Part shown: piece after piece, positions 23,991 through 36,170 of the stretch | How positions within the stretch are numbered: the first letter of the stretch is position 1 | Layout of the letters: every line of letters begins with the position of its first letter | Origin: Lycium barbarum | Lineage: Eukaryota > Streptophyta > Magnoliopsida > Solanales > Solanaceae | Direction: 5' to 3' | Assembly: GCF_019175385.1 (NCBI RefSeq) | Contig: NC_083338.1 | Location: forward strand, 65,380,884 to 65,444,883 | Length of the DNA stretch: 64,000 nt | Program-made: the position numbers and the translations under genes | The notes under the pieces: generated by a model | Seen by the model: only the letters and a program-made list of their open reading frames with translations | The model's database searches: none | Told to the model about the DNA's origin: nothing

Positions 23991-25796
23991 GATCTTGAGT
24001 CTTCTCCTGATGTGGTCACATGTATATTATCGTTATTTTCTCATGCTGTATATGCTTTGATAGATCCGAGCTCCACATTATCATACCTTACTCCGTATAT
24101 TGCGGGTCGGTTTATAGTCAAACCGGAGTCGATCAAACCTTTTGAGGTGTCTACACCCATTGGTGAATCGGTAATAGCTAGCCGAGTATATAGAAAATGC
24201 ATAGTTATGATTTGTGACCGTCGTACTATGATTGACTTGCATGAGTTAAAAATGGTGAATTTTGATGTTATTATGGGCATGGATTGGTTCTTGCAATGCC
24301 AATGTTGATTGTAGAATGAAAATGGTTCGTTTCCAATTTCTGGGAGAACCAGTTTTAGAATGGAAAGGGAATACTGTGTCACTAAAAGGTAGGTTTATTT
24401 CCTATCTTAAAGCAAGGAAAATAATCACAAAAGGCTGCATTTATCATCTAGCGTGGGTTCAAGATGTAGAAGCTGAACCGCCAGCTATTCAGTCAGTCCC
24501 CGTAGTGAATGAATTTCTAGAAGAGCTACCGGACCTCCCTCCCCAGCGGGAGATTGATTTTGCTATTGATGTGTTTCTAGACACCAAGCCTATATCTATT
24601 TCACCTTATAGAATGGCCCTCGCAGAATTGAATGTGTTGAAGGAGCAATTGAAAGACTTGCTTGAGAAAGGCTTTATTAGGCCTAGTTAATCCCCGTGGG
24701 GAGCACCCGTATTGTTTGTCCGAAAGAAAGATGGCTCCTTGAGAATGTGCATTGACTATCGGCAACTAAATAAGGTGACGATTAAGAATAAATATCCTCT
24801 TCCAAGGATTGATGACTTATTTGACCAATTACAAGGTGCCAAGTGGTTTTCAAAGATACATTTGAGGTGCGGGTATCATCAAGTGAGAGTTAAGGAGAAA
24901 GATATCCCTAAGACAGCCTTCAAAACAAGATATGGCCATTTTGGGTTCCGTGTGATGTCATCTGGACTAACTAATGCACTGGCAGTATTTTTGGATTTGA
25001 TGAACGATGTGTTCCGGCCCTTCCTAGATTTATTTGTGATTGTATCCATCGATGATATCTTGGTGTATTCTAGATCCAAGGCAGAACATGCGGATCATTT
25101 GCGTATTGTCCTTAGAGTTCTTCAAACTCGAGAGTTGTTTGCAAAATTTTCTAAGTGTGAGTTTTGGCTGAACTCAGTGACATCTTTTAGGCACATTGTT
25201 TCAGCCGATGGTATTCGGGTAGATAGCTAAAAGATTGAGGCCGTAAAGACTTGGCCAAGGCCCACAACTCCTACGGAGGTTCGTAGCTTTCTAGGCATAG
25301 CAGGTTATTACAGGAGATTTGTAGAAGGCTTTTCTTCTATTTTTGCACCACTCACAAAGCTGACCCAGAAATCAGCAAAGTTTCAATGGACAGATGCTTG
25401 TGGACGTAGTTTCCAAGAGCTAAAAGATAGATTGACTTCGTCCCTAATCCTGACACTTCCAGAGGGATTGTAAGGTTATGTTGTTTATTGCGATGCTTCA
25501 TGCATTGGGCTAGGCTGTGTGTTGATGCAACATGGTAAGGTGATTGCGTATGCTTCAAGGCATTTTTGGAAATATGAAAAAAATTATCCAACCCATGACC
25601 TTGAATTGGCTACAGTGATTCATGCATTAAAGATGTGGAGACATTACTTGTATGGTGATCATGTGGATATTTATGCAGATCATAAGTGCCTTCAGTATAT
25701 CTTTAAGCAAAAAGAGTTGAATTTGCGGCAACGACGATGGTTGGAATTGTTAAAAGATTATGATGTTGATATCCTATATCACCCCGGAAAGGCAAA
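23991..25796 (+). pseudogene. protease, RT and partial RNase H of A3
   Basis: The protease reads ALIDPSSTLSYLTPYI, so the DPG active site has become DPS. RT follows: [13 protein letters not shown], then [13 protein letters not shown] with the first catalytic Asp replaced by His, and SIDDILVYS with the catalytic Asp pair kept. Stops or frame breaks lie near 24300, 24688, 25228 and 25470. RNase H starts with YCDAS and continues to YHPGKANV, where the copy ends at the junction with B2. It cannot encode active enzymes. Confidence 0.87.
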
Positions 25797-26740
25797 TGTG
25801 TCTGCCTTGATCCCCCTCTATAATCACTTCCTGCCCCCATAGATCTGGCCCTCTTGCTTTGCGTTCTATCGATATCATGATCACCCCTTCGCAGAGGTTG
25901 TTGTCCTTCTAAATTCTGGGCATGGGCTTGTATTTGGGAAATATCCATCCCATCTTGCAACGAAGCCGTCAAACAATCCTTAAATAAATGTGGCCCTAAG
26001 CCACTCACAAACCTGTGTCCCCTATCTCCCATATCGACCACAATAGTCGGGGCATATCTAGCCAATGAATTAAATTGAAGGCTATATTCCCAGGCACTCA
26101 TATTTCCATGCTTTAGATTTAAGAACCATCCGCTCTAGCTCGGCGGACCTCGGGTTGCAAATAGTGGCGGATGAAAGCATCTACAAATTCTTGCCACACA
26201 GGAGGAGGCGCATTTTCTTTTCTTGATGCTAGCCAATTATTGTACCACAATACCACCACATCTCGGAGTCTATAAGATGCCAACTCCTCAAATTCAGTTT
26301 CGCAGGCATGAATAATCCTCAATGTTCTCAACATCTCATCAATAAAACCTTGTGGGTCCTCATCCGGCTTTGACCCGAAAAACTCCGAAAGATTCAAACT
26401 CATAAAATCACGGGCTCTGGTACTAGCTGCTCGATCACTTGAACCCACAGTCTGCCGCTGTGCTTGGGCGGAAACTAACTGCGTCAATAAATGGATAGCC
26501 TCGGTCATTTGTTGACTCGAAGTAGCCGGTGGGGGGAACTGGAGGCGTAGGAGCCGGAGCTGAAGCCCCTTCTTGTTCTTCTGTAATAGGTGGGTTGGAA
26601 GAAGCATTAGATGGAACCTCATTATGCGAATCACCCTCTTCTACGTTCATTGGAGGCTCCCTTTCTACCCGTTTTTTTGTCGTAGTCTTGCCCTTTTGGG
26701 CGGCAGTAGTTTTTCCCTTTTGCCGCATGTCTGAAATCAT
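25797..26740 (-). pseudogene. gag of B2, C-terminally truncated
   Basis: The N-terminus starts at 26740 (MISDMRQKGKTTAAQKGK), followed by an acidic and Pro-rich linker. After a frame change, the capsid reads ARDFMSLNLSEFFGSKPDED, PQGFIDEMLRTLRIIHACE, LASYRLRDVVVLWYNNWL and PPEVRRARA (26634-26119). After a further break it reads YSLQFNSLARYAPTIVVDMG ... AHAQNLE (26101-25703; the last part runs past the junction and is not gag). Unlike B1 and B3 it retains the capsid block. Knuckle and pol are missing. Confidence 0.83.
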
Positions 26741-26919
26741 AGCACACTATTAGGGAGGAGAAAATCTTATAATACATCTCTATCGCACGATCTCTTAAGA
26801 TGAAAGATGGTCATTTTTCCTAAATGCCCTGTAGCCTCCTATTTATTAGTGTGGCGCGCAATACACCATAAACAAGACTCTACTAGACATGGCTCGTAGA
26901 CACTTCCTAGGACTGAACA
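26741..26919 (-). promoter_or_regulatory. leader between primer-binding site and gag (B2)
   Basis: About 180 nt holds blocks shared with B1, B3 and F: TAGAGTCTTGTTTATG, GTGTGTTGCGCGCC, CTACAGGGCATTTAGG and GATCGTGCGATAGAG (element strand). Such conservation outside coding DNA suggests a packaging or dimerisation signal. Confidence 0.55.
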
Positions 26920-26931
26920 GCTCTGATACCA
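26920..26931 (-). promoter_or_regulatory. primer-binding site of B2
   Basis: GCTCTGATACCA on plus reads TGGTATCAGAGC on the element strand. This is the standard complement of the initiator Met-tRNA 3' end, four bases from the LTR end. Confidence 0.92.
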
Positions 26932-26935
26932 CTTT

Positions 26936-29344
26936 TGTCACGACCCGACTAGGGGCCGTGACGGGTACCCGACGCTAACCACCGAGCACCACTCATTCTA
27001 TTACTCATCATACTCATTAAGCGTTCTTTTATAAAATTCATACTCAAATCATAGAAAAATCATTTTTTGTTTGGAAACATAATTACTTTTATATACATAA
27101 GCCTTTCGGCTATCAAAATAATAATACATACACAATAGTAGCATCATGAGACCGTACTACCCACACATGCGTATCTACGAGCCTCTACTAGAGTACTAGA
27201 CATATGGACGGGACAAGACCCCGTCGTGCCTAAAATACATATATACTTATATATACACAAAAGAATAAACCAAATAGCACCTCCGGAGTAATGGAGTGCT
27301 CCTGTAAATCTGCTGATAAATTCTACGAGTCTGGATCACCTCTCTATCTACCTGTAGGCATGAACACAGCGTCCAAAGAAAACGGACGCCAGTACGAACA
27401 TTGTACAAAGTATGAGAGTCATAAGTAATACTAATACGTCAATGAGATAAAGGCAGCATCAAATAAAACGCAACCTATAACTGAGTGTCAATTATAAAAG
27501 AAATAATGCATGCTGGCTTACTTCATAATCATCATCATATCATGTATGCATATATGTATAAGCTGCCCGACCATATAGGTACGGTGTGATAATCATTAGC
27601 CTGCGTCCAGGCCTCCCGCGTCCGGGGTACCATCTCATGCCGCCCACTAGTGGTGTCTGCCCATGCCATCTAGACATGGTGTATACGCTGCCCGTCCTAG
27701 CGGTGTCTGCCCGGCCATATAGGCGCGGTGTAATATCATCAACATGTAATCATCATAATGCATGCATAGAAAATCAAAGACAGCTATACTTTATCGAGGT
27801 GACATAAGGTCGTGAACCTCTGATTCCATTATGGAGCATTTATAAGCATTCTGCCTCACCTTGAAGGAAATAGTATATAAGGTGATTGTATACAATAAAC
27901 AACATCATTAACTTTGTAGGAACATCATATCATGTACTCTAGAATCTTTAGACTTAAGCTCATCATCATCATTATTGGGCTCATAATGTATCTCTTATCA
28001 CAAATGGCAATTCATGAACATAGACTCTTAGTTTTCCGAGATGTAGGAGATTCATGGAGAAGAAAGAAAAAATCATGCCATAGGATTCAAGCCTTTGAAA
28101 TAAAGGACTAGCCTCACATACCTTTTTCGTTTAACTAATCTATCGCTTGCTTGTTCTCCTTCAATACCCACGTTTCTACCTTCAAGAGAATTCACATTAA
28201 CATTAGCTAATCGATTACTTAAACGTGCTTACTAAAGCTAAAGAAAATTGGGAAGCATTTCCTTTATTTATACAACTTTCCCCATATTCCATATCAACTC
28301 CCAAAGATCGATAACAACCTTCACAATATCACAAGCAACAATCATCATTCGTCTACATTACCCACATTTCGCAATTTCACTCCAATTTCTCCATAATCAT
28401 GGTGATAGTTCACAATCGCGTTTTCTCACATATAATACTTACCCCATGTTCTAAATGTCATTTATAGCGTACTTATTATCACAACATATCAATATTCATA
28501 ATTCACCCCAAACTACTACTCAACAATGACACTATTCCCACATTCATGACCCATTTTCTATGTTCTGCTACAATCCAAGTGTTTTAAATTTTCAACACCT
28601 TAAACAACATGGAATGATCATAAAACTCACCTTAGATAATGGAAGAATAAGCCTTGAGTGGAAATTCTCTTCTTGCACCAAAACCCTAGCTCACTTCCCT
28701 TGGGATTTCTTGGCTTAAATGAACTTTGATATGTTTCCTACACTTGATTTTGTGGGTTTGATGAAGTTGATCATAGATTTCTCTTTGGTTCTTGTGGATG
28801 GAGAGTGGAGAGGATTCTTAAAGTGTGGAGAGGAGAAAATGAAATAAATTAATGAGAGAGAGAGTCCTTATATCGTTTTAAAATTTGTCCCGACTAGATT
28901 CTACGGACTAACATACTGTTCGTATAAATTATACAGACCGTATGTCTGGCCGTAGATCTGGTCCAGTGAGGTGTGCTATTCGGGGCTGATTATGCGGCCA
29001 AACATACGGCCAGTATGTTAGGCCATATAATGCCAGTTCATCCGAACTCATTCTCGTTGACTCGTTTGATCTCCAATCCAACACCTCAATACTAATCTAA
29101 GGGACATTATCACTCTTCTCCAAAACATCTTTAATCCATCATTAACTTGTCGCTCAAAATTCTTACCCAACATGCAACATATCCCTTGCTTTCCTTAACA
29201 ACCTTCTTCCCTTACGTCAAATGTCTTTGAATCTCGATTAGGATCATCAAATGCTATTTCTTACTTATCAAAACATCGTATACGTCATGCCCTTTGCTAG
29301 CCTATTCACTCTACGTTAACGGGAAATTTTCCAAGGTATAACAA
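26936..29344 (-). repeat. 5' LTR of B2
   Basis: A minus-strand LTR of 2409 bp runs from TGTTATACC at 29344 to TGACA at 26936, closely related to the B1 LTR. It has a palindromic U3 (CATACGGCCAGTATG types near 28910-29030), donor-like AAG/GTGAG at 28630, the mid-LTR motif near 28240-28265, a CGTCC/GGACG hairpin at 27370-27388, a decayed stem 1 next to it, and the GACGGG/CCCGTC hairpin at 27207-27225. Confidence 0.88.
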
Positions 29345-29554
29345 ATATATCTTGAATTCTTATGGGAGAGGTGTGGAGAAATGTTCTAGAGAGTTCTTGA
29401 GAGAAGGGGAGTGAAGAGGAAATGAAATGAAATGAACTTAGTCCCCTTATTAATAATACACAATCTGTCCCGACCAAATTCTACGGACCAACATACGGTC
29501 CGTATAATTTATACTGACCGTATGTCTGGCCGTAGATTTGATCCAGTGAGGCTG
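29345..29554 (-). repeat. LTR fragment, B-like
   Basis: This 210-bp scrap resembles the U3/R part of the B2 LTR (AGTCCTTATA region, then CATACGGTCCGTATAA palindromes). It ends where A1 begins. A similar piece at 49363-49798 overlaps it by about 50 bp, so the two are separate copies or remnants of two LTRs, not one LTR simply split by A1. Confidence 0.7.
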
Positions 29555-31835
29555 TGTTACACCTCGGAAAATTTCCCGTTGATACGCAAGTGAACGAACT
29601 AGTGATGTGTGCGAGGAGTGCGAGTGCATAATGTTTCATGAGCAATGTGCGTAAATGGACGAGAATGATTAGAATGAAAAGTCGAGAAATTTGAAAAGTT
29701 GAAAGTTGGCAAAACTGCCCAGTGGTCGTAAAGTGTAAAATACGGACCGTAAACTGGTATACAGTCCGTAAATTGGAAGGTCGTAAACTGCCATGCAGGG
29801 CTTCGACTTTTTGCTCAGTGGAGAAATGGTAAAATACGACCAGGAGGACGGACCGTAAAGTGATTTACGGCCCGTAAACCATGGTCGTAAATCACCATGC
29901 ATGCAGCCTAAAGTTTCTGGCGCTGCTTAAGGTTAAAGATGACCACGAGGGACGGTCCGTAAACAGAAATACGGACCGTAAACCTCCATGGACGACCACT
30001 GTTCACCCCAGCACAGATTTTCAGTTCATTAAATATAAGGACCAAGACTTGTTTTATTTCATTTCTACACTACACCACTTCTCTCTAGAATCATCTCCCA
30101 ACATTTATTTCATAAGTTTTCAAGGACTATAAGCCACCAACAACATAAACAAGTGAATCAAGTGTAAGCAAGCCATTAAATACCATTCAAGTCAAGAAAT
30201 GCAAATGGAGAAAAACTAGGGTTTTGCTCAAAGTGGAGTATTATTAACCAAAGCTTGATCCTACAACTTCTAAGGTAAGATTCATGATTTTTACATGATG
30301 TTTAAGGTATTGAAGAGTTGAAATACATGGATTGTAGGAAATATGGTCAAGTAGGTCATGAATGATGAATAGTGGCATTTTGAGGAATAGTTTGAATTGA
30401 ATCATGAATGTTGTTGTGTTGTGATATGAATGCATTATAAATGTTACTAAGAACATGAACTAGACACTTTAGATGAATGGACGAAGTTGGATGTTATGAC
30501 CATGAATATAGGTGAATTAGAGGCAAATTAAGGAGTCTAAATAATGTGGATAACGTGAATGACTAATGGCCATTGTTATGATACTAATGAAGGTATAGAC
30601 GCTAGCATTGGAAGGAAGCGTGCAAGTGTAGAATAGTCCGAGGAAAAGGTATGTAAGGCTAACCCTTCTTTCATAAGGCATGGTTCCTTGGCCAAACTCT
30701 TAAATCCTCTATATGAGTATGTTGTATTCAAGTGATTGACACTCCGAGCTCATAAGGTCACGACCCTTGATATGTGCTACGAATGTACTACGCACCCCAT
30801 TGACGAGTAAGAATAAGATAGAGATGTAGCAAAAACGATGATGATAGTGATGACGATGATAATAGTAATGATGCTAAAGGTGCCTACGAGCTATTATATT
30901 CACATGTGCCTATGAAGGGCTATAATGACACCCCGAGCTTATAATGCCGGGTAGAATATATGTATATGGATGTATATATATATGTATGTTTATGATTACG
31001 TAACGCGCGCACACATCTGTAGATAGTACGGATAACCCTGAAGCCTTGGTAGGGCCTGGTAGAAATAACATTGAGCCTTGGTTGGCCAAGTATGTATGAA
31101 ACACCGAACCTTATGGTCGAGTACGCTATGTATGTATATAAGTGTATGGCTATGTATATGATATGAATATGAATGTGAAAATACTATGTATACGAATACG
31201 AGCACTATTATGAAATACACATGAGAAATGGAAAGTCCCTATGAAAGGCAGGTAAGTGCCATGATGATGATATTATTGCCTTCCCTCCTATGCCACTTCA
31301 TATATTGTCTATGATGCTTCTATATTGATGTTGATCATGTTTTACATACTCAGTACATTCTTCGTACTGACGTCCTTTTGTTTGTGGACGCTGCGTCATG
31401 CCCGCAGGTGCACAGGGAGACAAACTTGATCCATAGCTGCTTATTCAGAGATTACATAACGGAGCTCCATTTCCTTCAGAGCCATAGCTTTTGGGTACTT
31501 ATTCTTTTGTGTATATAATTATGGGCATAGCGTGGTCCTGTCCCGCTCATGTGATATGTTATACTCTTCCTAGAGGCTCGTAGTCATGTGTATATGGTTA
31601 GACATGTCCGGCCTTGTCGGCCTATGTTTTGTATATCATTTTGTCGGCCACGTTCATTGATGTGGCATAGATGCGTATGGTGATATAAATGTACCGTTGT
31701 CCAATTGGGACTAGTTGACAAATGAATGGTAATGTATGTATAAATATGTGGCTCACCTAGATATAAGTATAAGAGTAAGCTAAGAGGGTGCTCGGGTGGG
31801 TTAGCACGGGGTGCTCGTAGCGGCCCCGAGTCGGG
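29555..31835 (+). repeat. 5' LTR of A1, 3' end deleted
   Basis: It starts TGTTACACCTCGGAAAATTTCCCG and resembles the A1 3' LTR at 47385 almost base for base. It ends at GAGTCGGG, where others continue TCGTGACA, so the terminal bases, primer-binding site and leader are missing and gag follows at once. A donor-like TAAG/GTAAG is at 30275, a mini-exon candidate at 30599-30648, hairpins at 31350-31390 and 31529-31547, and a CCCGCAG motif near 31400-31407. Confidence 0.9.
30029..30040 (+). promoter_or_regulatory. TATA-like box in A1 5' LTR
   Basis: TTAAATATAAGG follows a U3 full of TACGGACCGTAAA palindromes and precedes a TTTCATTTCTACAC pyrimidine-rich stretch. The A1 3' LTR has TTATATATAAGG at the same place (about 47859-47870), and B3 has TTAAGTATAAGGG (51054, 58192). 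Position and context fit the core promoter at the U3/R border. Confidence 0.6.
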
Positions 31836-31852
31836 TGTTGTGTATTTCAGAG

Positions 31853-33118
31853 ATGCCTAAAAAGAAAAAGGCGACAGCAGCCCAAAAGGGCAAGACGGTG
31901 GTAGAAAAGCGGGCTAAAAGAGCACCGCCACCGGTAGCAGAGGAAAGTGAGTCCCAGAGTGCGGCTCAATCTCAGTCCTTCCAGACAGTGCCTATTACTG
32001 AGGAGCGTGAGGGAGCCTCAGCCCCAGCTCCAGCACCTCCAGCTCCTCTACCAGATGCTTCAGGCCAAGATGTGAGAGAGGCCATTAATTTGTTGACTCA
32101 GTTGGTTGCGGCCCAGACTCAGAGGCAAAGCTCGGGGCAAGGCGACAGGGCTATTAGTGCAAGGGCCCGTGACTTCATTACTTTGAAACCCCCGAAATTC
32201 TTTGGGTCGAGACCGGAGGAGGATCCTCAGGACTTCATAGACGGTATGTTGAGGACGCTCCGATTGATACATGCTTCAGACACTGAGTCGGTAGAGCTAG
32301 CGTCGTATAGGTTGAGGGATGTATCAATCCAGTGGTATACGGTTTGGATGGCTTCACGGGGAGCCAATGCACCACCCCCGGTATGGCAAGAGTTTGTTGA
32401 TGATTTTCTCCGTCACTATATGCCTCCAGAAGTTCGGCGAGCAAGGGCCGATAAATTCTTGAATTTGAGGCAAGGTAGCATGAGTGCTACAGAGTATAGT
32501 CTCCGCTTCAAATCCTAGGCCAGGTATGCTTCGGCCATGGTAGCGGATATGGGCGATCGGGTGCACCAGTTCATGAAAGGCCTAGGGCCACACTTAACGG
32601 ATAAATGCTTGACTGCGTCCCTTCAGGATGGCATGGATATTGCACGCATTCAGGCACATGCTCAGGAATTAGAGGAACACCTACAGCAGCGGATAAATGA
32701 ACGTGAGCAAGACAGGGGACATAGTAAGAGGGCTAGACCTTCGGGTTCGATAAGTGAGTCCAGGGGCGGGCACAAACAACAGTTCCCCAGGCATTCAGGC
32801 TATCCTACGACCAGTACACCTCCACAGTTTACGGGGCAGAGAATTGACAGATCTACTCATTCCGGGCCGAGTCAGGGTCATTCGGGGTCTCAGTTAGGGG
32901 TGATTCAGGCCAGTCAAGGCCACCTGTGCCACGATGTTCCCAGTGTGGGAAGTTGCATTGGGGTCGATGCCGATTGGGCTCGGATGGTTACTATTCATGT
33001 GGTCAACCAGGCCATATCATGCGTGATTGCCCCTCAGTATAGGGTAGAGGTAGGACCCAGCTAGCAGGGTCGGCAGCCGGATCATCAGCATCTGTACGCC
33101 CTACGGGGCCAGGTTCAC
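31853..33118 (+). pseudogene. gag of A1
   Basis: ATG at 31853 (MPKKKKATAAQKGK) is preferred because B1, B2 and B3 gags start with the same Lys-rich block; the upstream in-frame codons are LTR sequence. A Pro/Ala linker and the capsid follow (KPPKFFGSRPEEDPQDF, GMLRTLRLIHASDTESV, ASYRLRDVSIQWY). A TAG at 32516-32518 replaces a sense codon just before ARYASAMVADMGDRVHQF. The Arg-rich tail runs on from 32537. A frameshift near 32890 moves the knuckle (CSQCGKLHWGRC, then CGQPGHIMRDC) to another frame. Gag forms the particle and binds the RNA. One stop and one shift break this copy; both zinc knuckles are canonical. Confidence 0.88.
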
Positions 33119-34590
33119 ATGTGCCAGTCAGCCATGGTAGAGGTAGAGGCAGAGCTCCCAGTACTAGCGGTCCTCAGCACCATTTTTTATGCTTTGGCTG
33201 GACGCCAAGATCTTGAGTCTTCTCCTGATGTGGTCACAGGTATATTATCGGTATTCTCTCATGATGTATATGCTTTGATAGATCCGGGCTCCACATTATC
33301 ATATGTTACTCCATATATTGCGGGTCGATTTATAGTCGAGCCGGAGTCGATCAAACCTTTTGAGGTGTCTACGCTCGTTGGCGAATCGGTGATAGCTAGC
33401 CGAGTGTATAGAGATTGTGTAGTCGTGATATGTGACCGCCGTACTGTAGCTGACTTGCACGAACTAAAGATGGTAGATTTTGATGTCATTATGGGCATGG
33501 ATTAGTTGGCTTCTTGCTACGCCAATGTCGATTGTAGAATGAAAATGGTTCTCTTCCAGTTTCCGGGAGAACCAGTTTTAGAATGGAAAGGAAATACGGC
33601 CTCACCAAAAGGTAGGTTCATTTCCTATCTGAAGGCAAGGAAGATGATCACGAAAGGGTGTATCTATCACTTAGTGCGAGTTCAAGATGTTGAAGCTAAG
33701 TCGTCGACTCTTCAGTCAGTTCCAGTAGTGAATGAATTTTCGGATGTGTTCCTGGAAGAGCTTCCAGGCCTTCCTCCTGAGCGGGAGATTTATTTTGCGA
33801 TTGATGTGTTGCCAGACACTAAACCCATATCTATTCCTCCCTATAAAATGGCGCCCGTAGAACTGAAAGAGTTGAAGGAGCAATTGAAAGACTTTCTTGA
33901 TAAAGGCTTCATTAGGCCCAGTTCATCCCCGTGGGGAGCCCCTGTATTGTTTGTCCGAAAGAAGGATGGCTCCTTGAGAATGTGCATTGATTATCGACAA
34001 TTAAATAACGTGACGATTAAGAACAAATATCCTCTTCCGAGGATTGATGATCTATTTGATCAATTGCAAGGTGCCAAGTGGGTTTCAAAGATCGATTTGA
34101 GGTCCGGGTATCACCAAGTAAGAGTTAGGGAGAAAGATATCCCTAAGACAGCTTTCAGAACAAGATACGGTCATTTTGAGTTCCGAGTGATGTCATTCGG
34201 GTTAACTAATGCACCGGAAGTGTTTATGAACTTAATGAACAATGTATTCAGGCCTTTTCTTGATCTATTCGTGATTGTATTCATCGATGATATCCTAGTG
34301 TATTCTAAATCCGAGGCAGAACATGCGGATCACTTGCGTATTATCCTTGGAGTTCTTCGAACTCGAGAGTTATTCACGAAGTTTTCCAAATGCGAGTTTT
34401 GGTTGAACTCAGTGGCATTTCTGGGCCACATTGTTGCAGCTGACGGTATTCGAGTGGATAGCCAAAAGATTGAGGCAGTAAAGACTTGGCCAAGGCCCAC
34501 GACCCCTACGGAGGTTCGTAGCTTTTTGGGCTTAGAAGGTTATTACATAAGATTTGTTTAGGGTTTCTCTTCTATTTCTGCACAGCTTAC
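33119..34590 (+). pseudogene. protease and reverse transcriptase of A1
   Basis: Protease: ALIDPGSTLSYVTPYIAGRF (DPG active site) at about 33265-33330. A TAG at 33503-33505 replaces the Trp codon of the conserved GMDW and is the only break before RT. RT domains follow: [55 protein letters not shown] with catalytic Asp, [20 protein letters not shown] with the Asp pair, and [16 protein letters not shown] stop at 34559-34561 lies in the connection. RT makes cDNA from element RNA. All catalytic residues are present, so this is the best preserved RT in the window. Confidence 0.92.
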
Positions 34591-35581
34591 AAAGTTGACT
34601 CAGAAGTCAGCCAAGTTTCAATGGACAGACGCTTGCGAACGTAGTTTCCAAGAGTTAAAGGGTCGATTGACTTCTGCCCCAGTTCTGACACTTCCAAAGG
34701 GATTGGAAGGATACGTTGTTTATTGCGATGCTTCAGGTATTGGGCTAGGCTGTGTATTGATGAAACATGGCAAGGTGGTTGCGTATGCTTCCAGGCAGTT
34801 ATGGAAACATGAGCAAAATTATCCTATCCATGACTTAGAATTGACCGCGATGGTCCACGCATTAAAGATATGGAGACATTACTTATATGGTGTCCACGTG
34901 GATATTTATATAGATCATAAGAGTCTCCAGTACATCTTCAAGCAGAAAGAGTTGAATTTGCGGCAACGACGATGGCTAGAGTTGCTAAAAGACTATGATG
35001 TTGAAATCCTGTACCACCCCGGAAAGGCAAATGTTGTGGCTGATGCTCTTAGCCGTAGGTCGATGGGAAGTCTAAGTGATGTACGACCGGAAAAGAAAGA
35101 GATGGCCCGTGATCTTCAGCAGTTTGCTAGCCTAGGAGTCCGAGTGGTGGACTCAGGTAGCAGCGGAGCTACTATTCATAATTCAGCAGTTTCATCGCTA
35201 GTAGCGAAAGTGAAAGAGCGACAGTATGAGGATCCTACGCTAATGCAGTACAGAGATGCGCTCCCTCAGAAAGAGGAGTCATCGTTTGATATTTCAGGAG
35301 ACGGAGTTCTCCGATGCCGGGGCAGATTATGTGTTCCCGATGTGGCAGGTCTACGCCACCAGATATTGAGAGAAGCTCATTGTTCCCGTTACTCCATTCA
35401 CCCTGGAGCGACGAAAATGTATCATGATCTTAAGTCCGTATATTGGTGGAATGGTATGAAGAAAGATATAGCGGAATTCGTGGCTCAATGTCCTAATTGT
35501 CAACAGGTGAAAATCGAGCACCAAAAGCCGGGTGGATTATTGCAAGCTATAGAAATCCCGATGTGGAATGGAAGTGATTAA
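34591..35581 (+). pseudogene. RNase H and integrase zinc domain of A1
   Basis: A long open stretch from 34595 encodes the RT connection and RNase [38 protein letters not shown] (usual T before DHK is I here) and [14 protein letters not shown], covering the four acidic residues. A linker ([28 protein letters not shown]) leads to the integrase HHCC finger at about 35365-35520 ([20 protein letters not shown]). A frameshift near 35570 separates it from the integrase core. The stretch has no internal stop. Confidence 0.9.
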
Positions 35582-36170
35582 TATGGATTTCATTTCAGGC
35601 TTACCCCGTTCTCGATGTAAATATGATTCCATATGGGTGATCGTGGATAGACTCACTAAATCAGCTCATTTCTTACCGGTCAGGACGACCTATGTGGCTA
35701 AAGAGATAGTGAGACTCCACGGTGTTCCAGTATCTATTATCTTCGATAGGGGAACTCAGTTTACAGCCAAGTTTTGGAGGTTTTTCCAAGAGGGTTTAGG
35801 GACCCAAGTGCGCCTTAGCACGGCATTTCACCCCCAGACCGATGGGCAAGGTGAACCTTACTATTCAGACTCTTGAAGATATGTTACAGGCATGTATGAT
35901 AGATTTTGGAGGAAATTGAGAGGAACATTTGCCACTCATTGAGTTTGCTTACAATAACAGTTATCATTCTAGCATTCAAATGGCGCCGTATGAGGATTTA
36001 TATGGGCCAAAGTGTAGATCCCCGATTGGGTGGTTTGAAACTGGAGAGGCCAAGTTGATAGGGCCAGATTTGGTCCAGCAAGCTATAGAGAAAGTCAAGC
36101 TCATACAAGATCGGTTGTTAGCGGCTCAAAGTCGCCAGAAGTCCTATGCGGATAATCGTCGAAGGGACTT
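35568..36170 (+). pseudogene. integrase core of A1, 5' of insertion F
   Basis: The core reads NMDFISGLPRSR (first Asp), VDRLTKSAHFLPVRTTYVA, then a short internal deletion before KEIVRLHGVPVSI, IFDRGTQFTAKFW (second Asp), and AFHPQTDGQGE (Glu). A frameshift after that and a TGA near 35918 break it. From 35929 the frame continues LIEFAYNNSYHSSIQMAPYEDLYG ... RQKSYADNRRRDF, ending at GACTT where F begins. Integrase inserts the cDNA. The DDE residues are present, but the short deletion, shift and insertion inactivate it. Confidence 0.88.

Larger units (their letters stand above)
19947..25796 (+). mobile_element. A3: broken Ty3/gypsy element, gag to RNase H
   Basis: This is the host of A2. Gag, protease, RT and part of RNase H are present in order, interrupted by solo LTR E. 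The 5' end is outside the window beyond A2 and B1. The 3' end is lost at 25796, where the sequence switches to a minus-strand gag. Confidence 0.85.
25797..29344 (-). mobile_element. B2: truncated element, 5' LTR plus gag
   Basis: On the minus strand this is a 5' LTR, an intact primer-binding site, the leader and a gag that ends after its capsid, abutting A3 head-to-head at 25796/25797. No pol or 3' LTR follows, so the 3' half was lost by deletion or rearrangement. Confidence 0.85.

Noticed and set aside
29669..30132. Open frames on both strands, repeated near 47499-47962
   Set aside because: They lie in the U3/R part of the two A1 LTRs and overlap palindromic promoter repeats; no coding signal.
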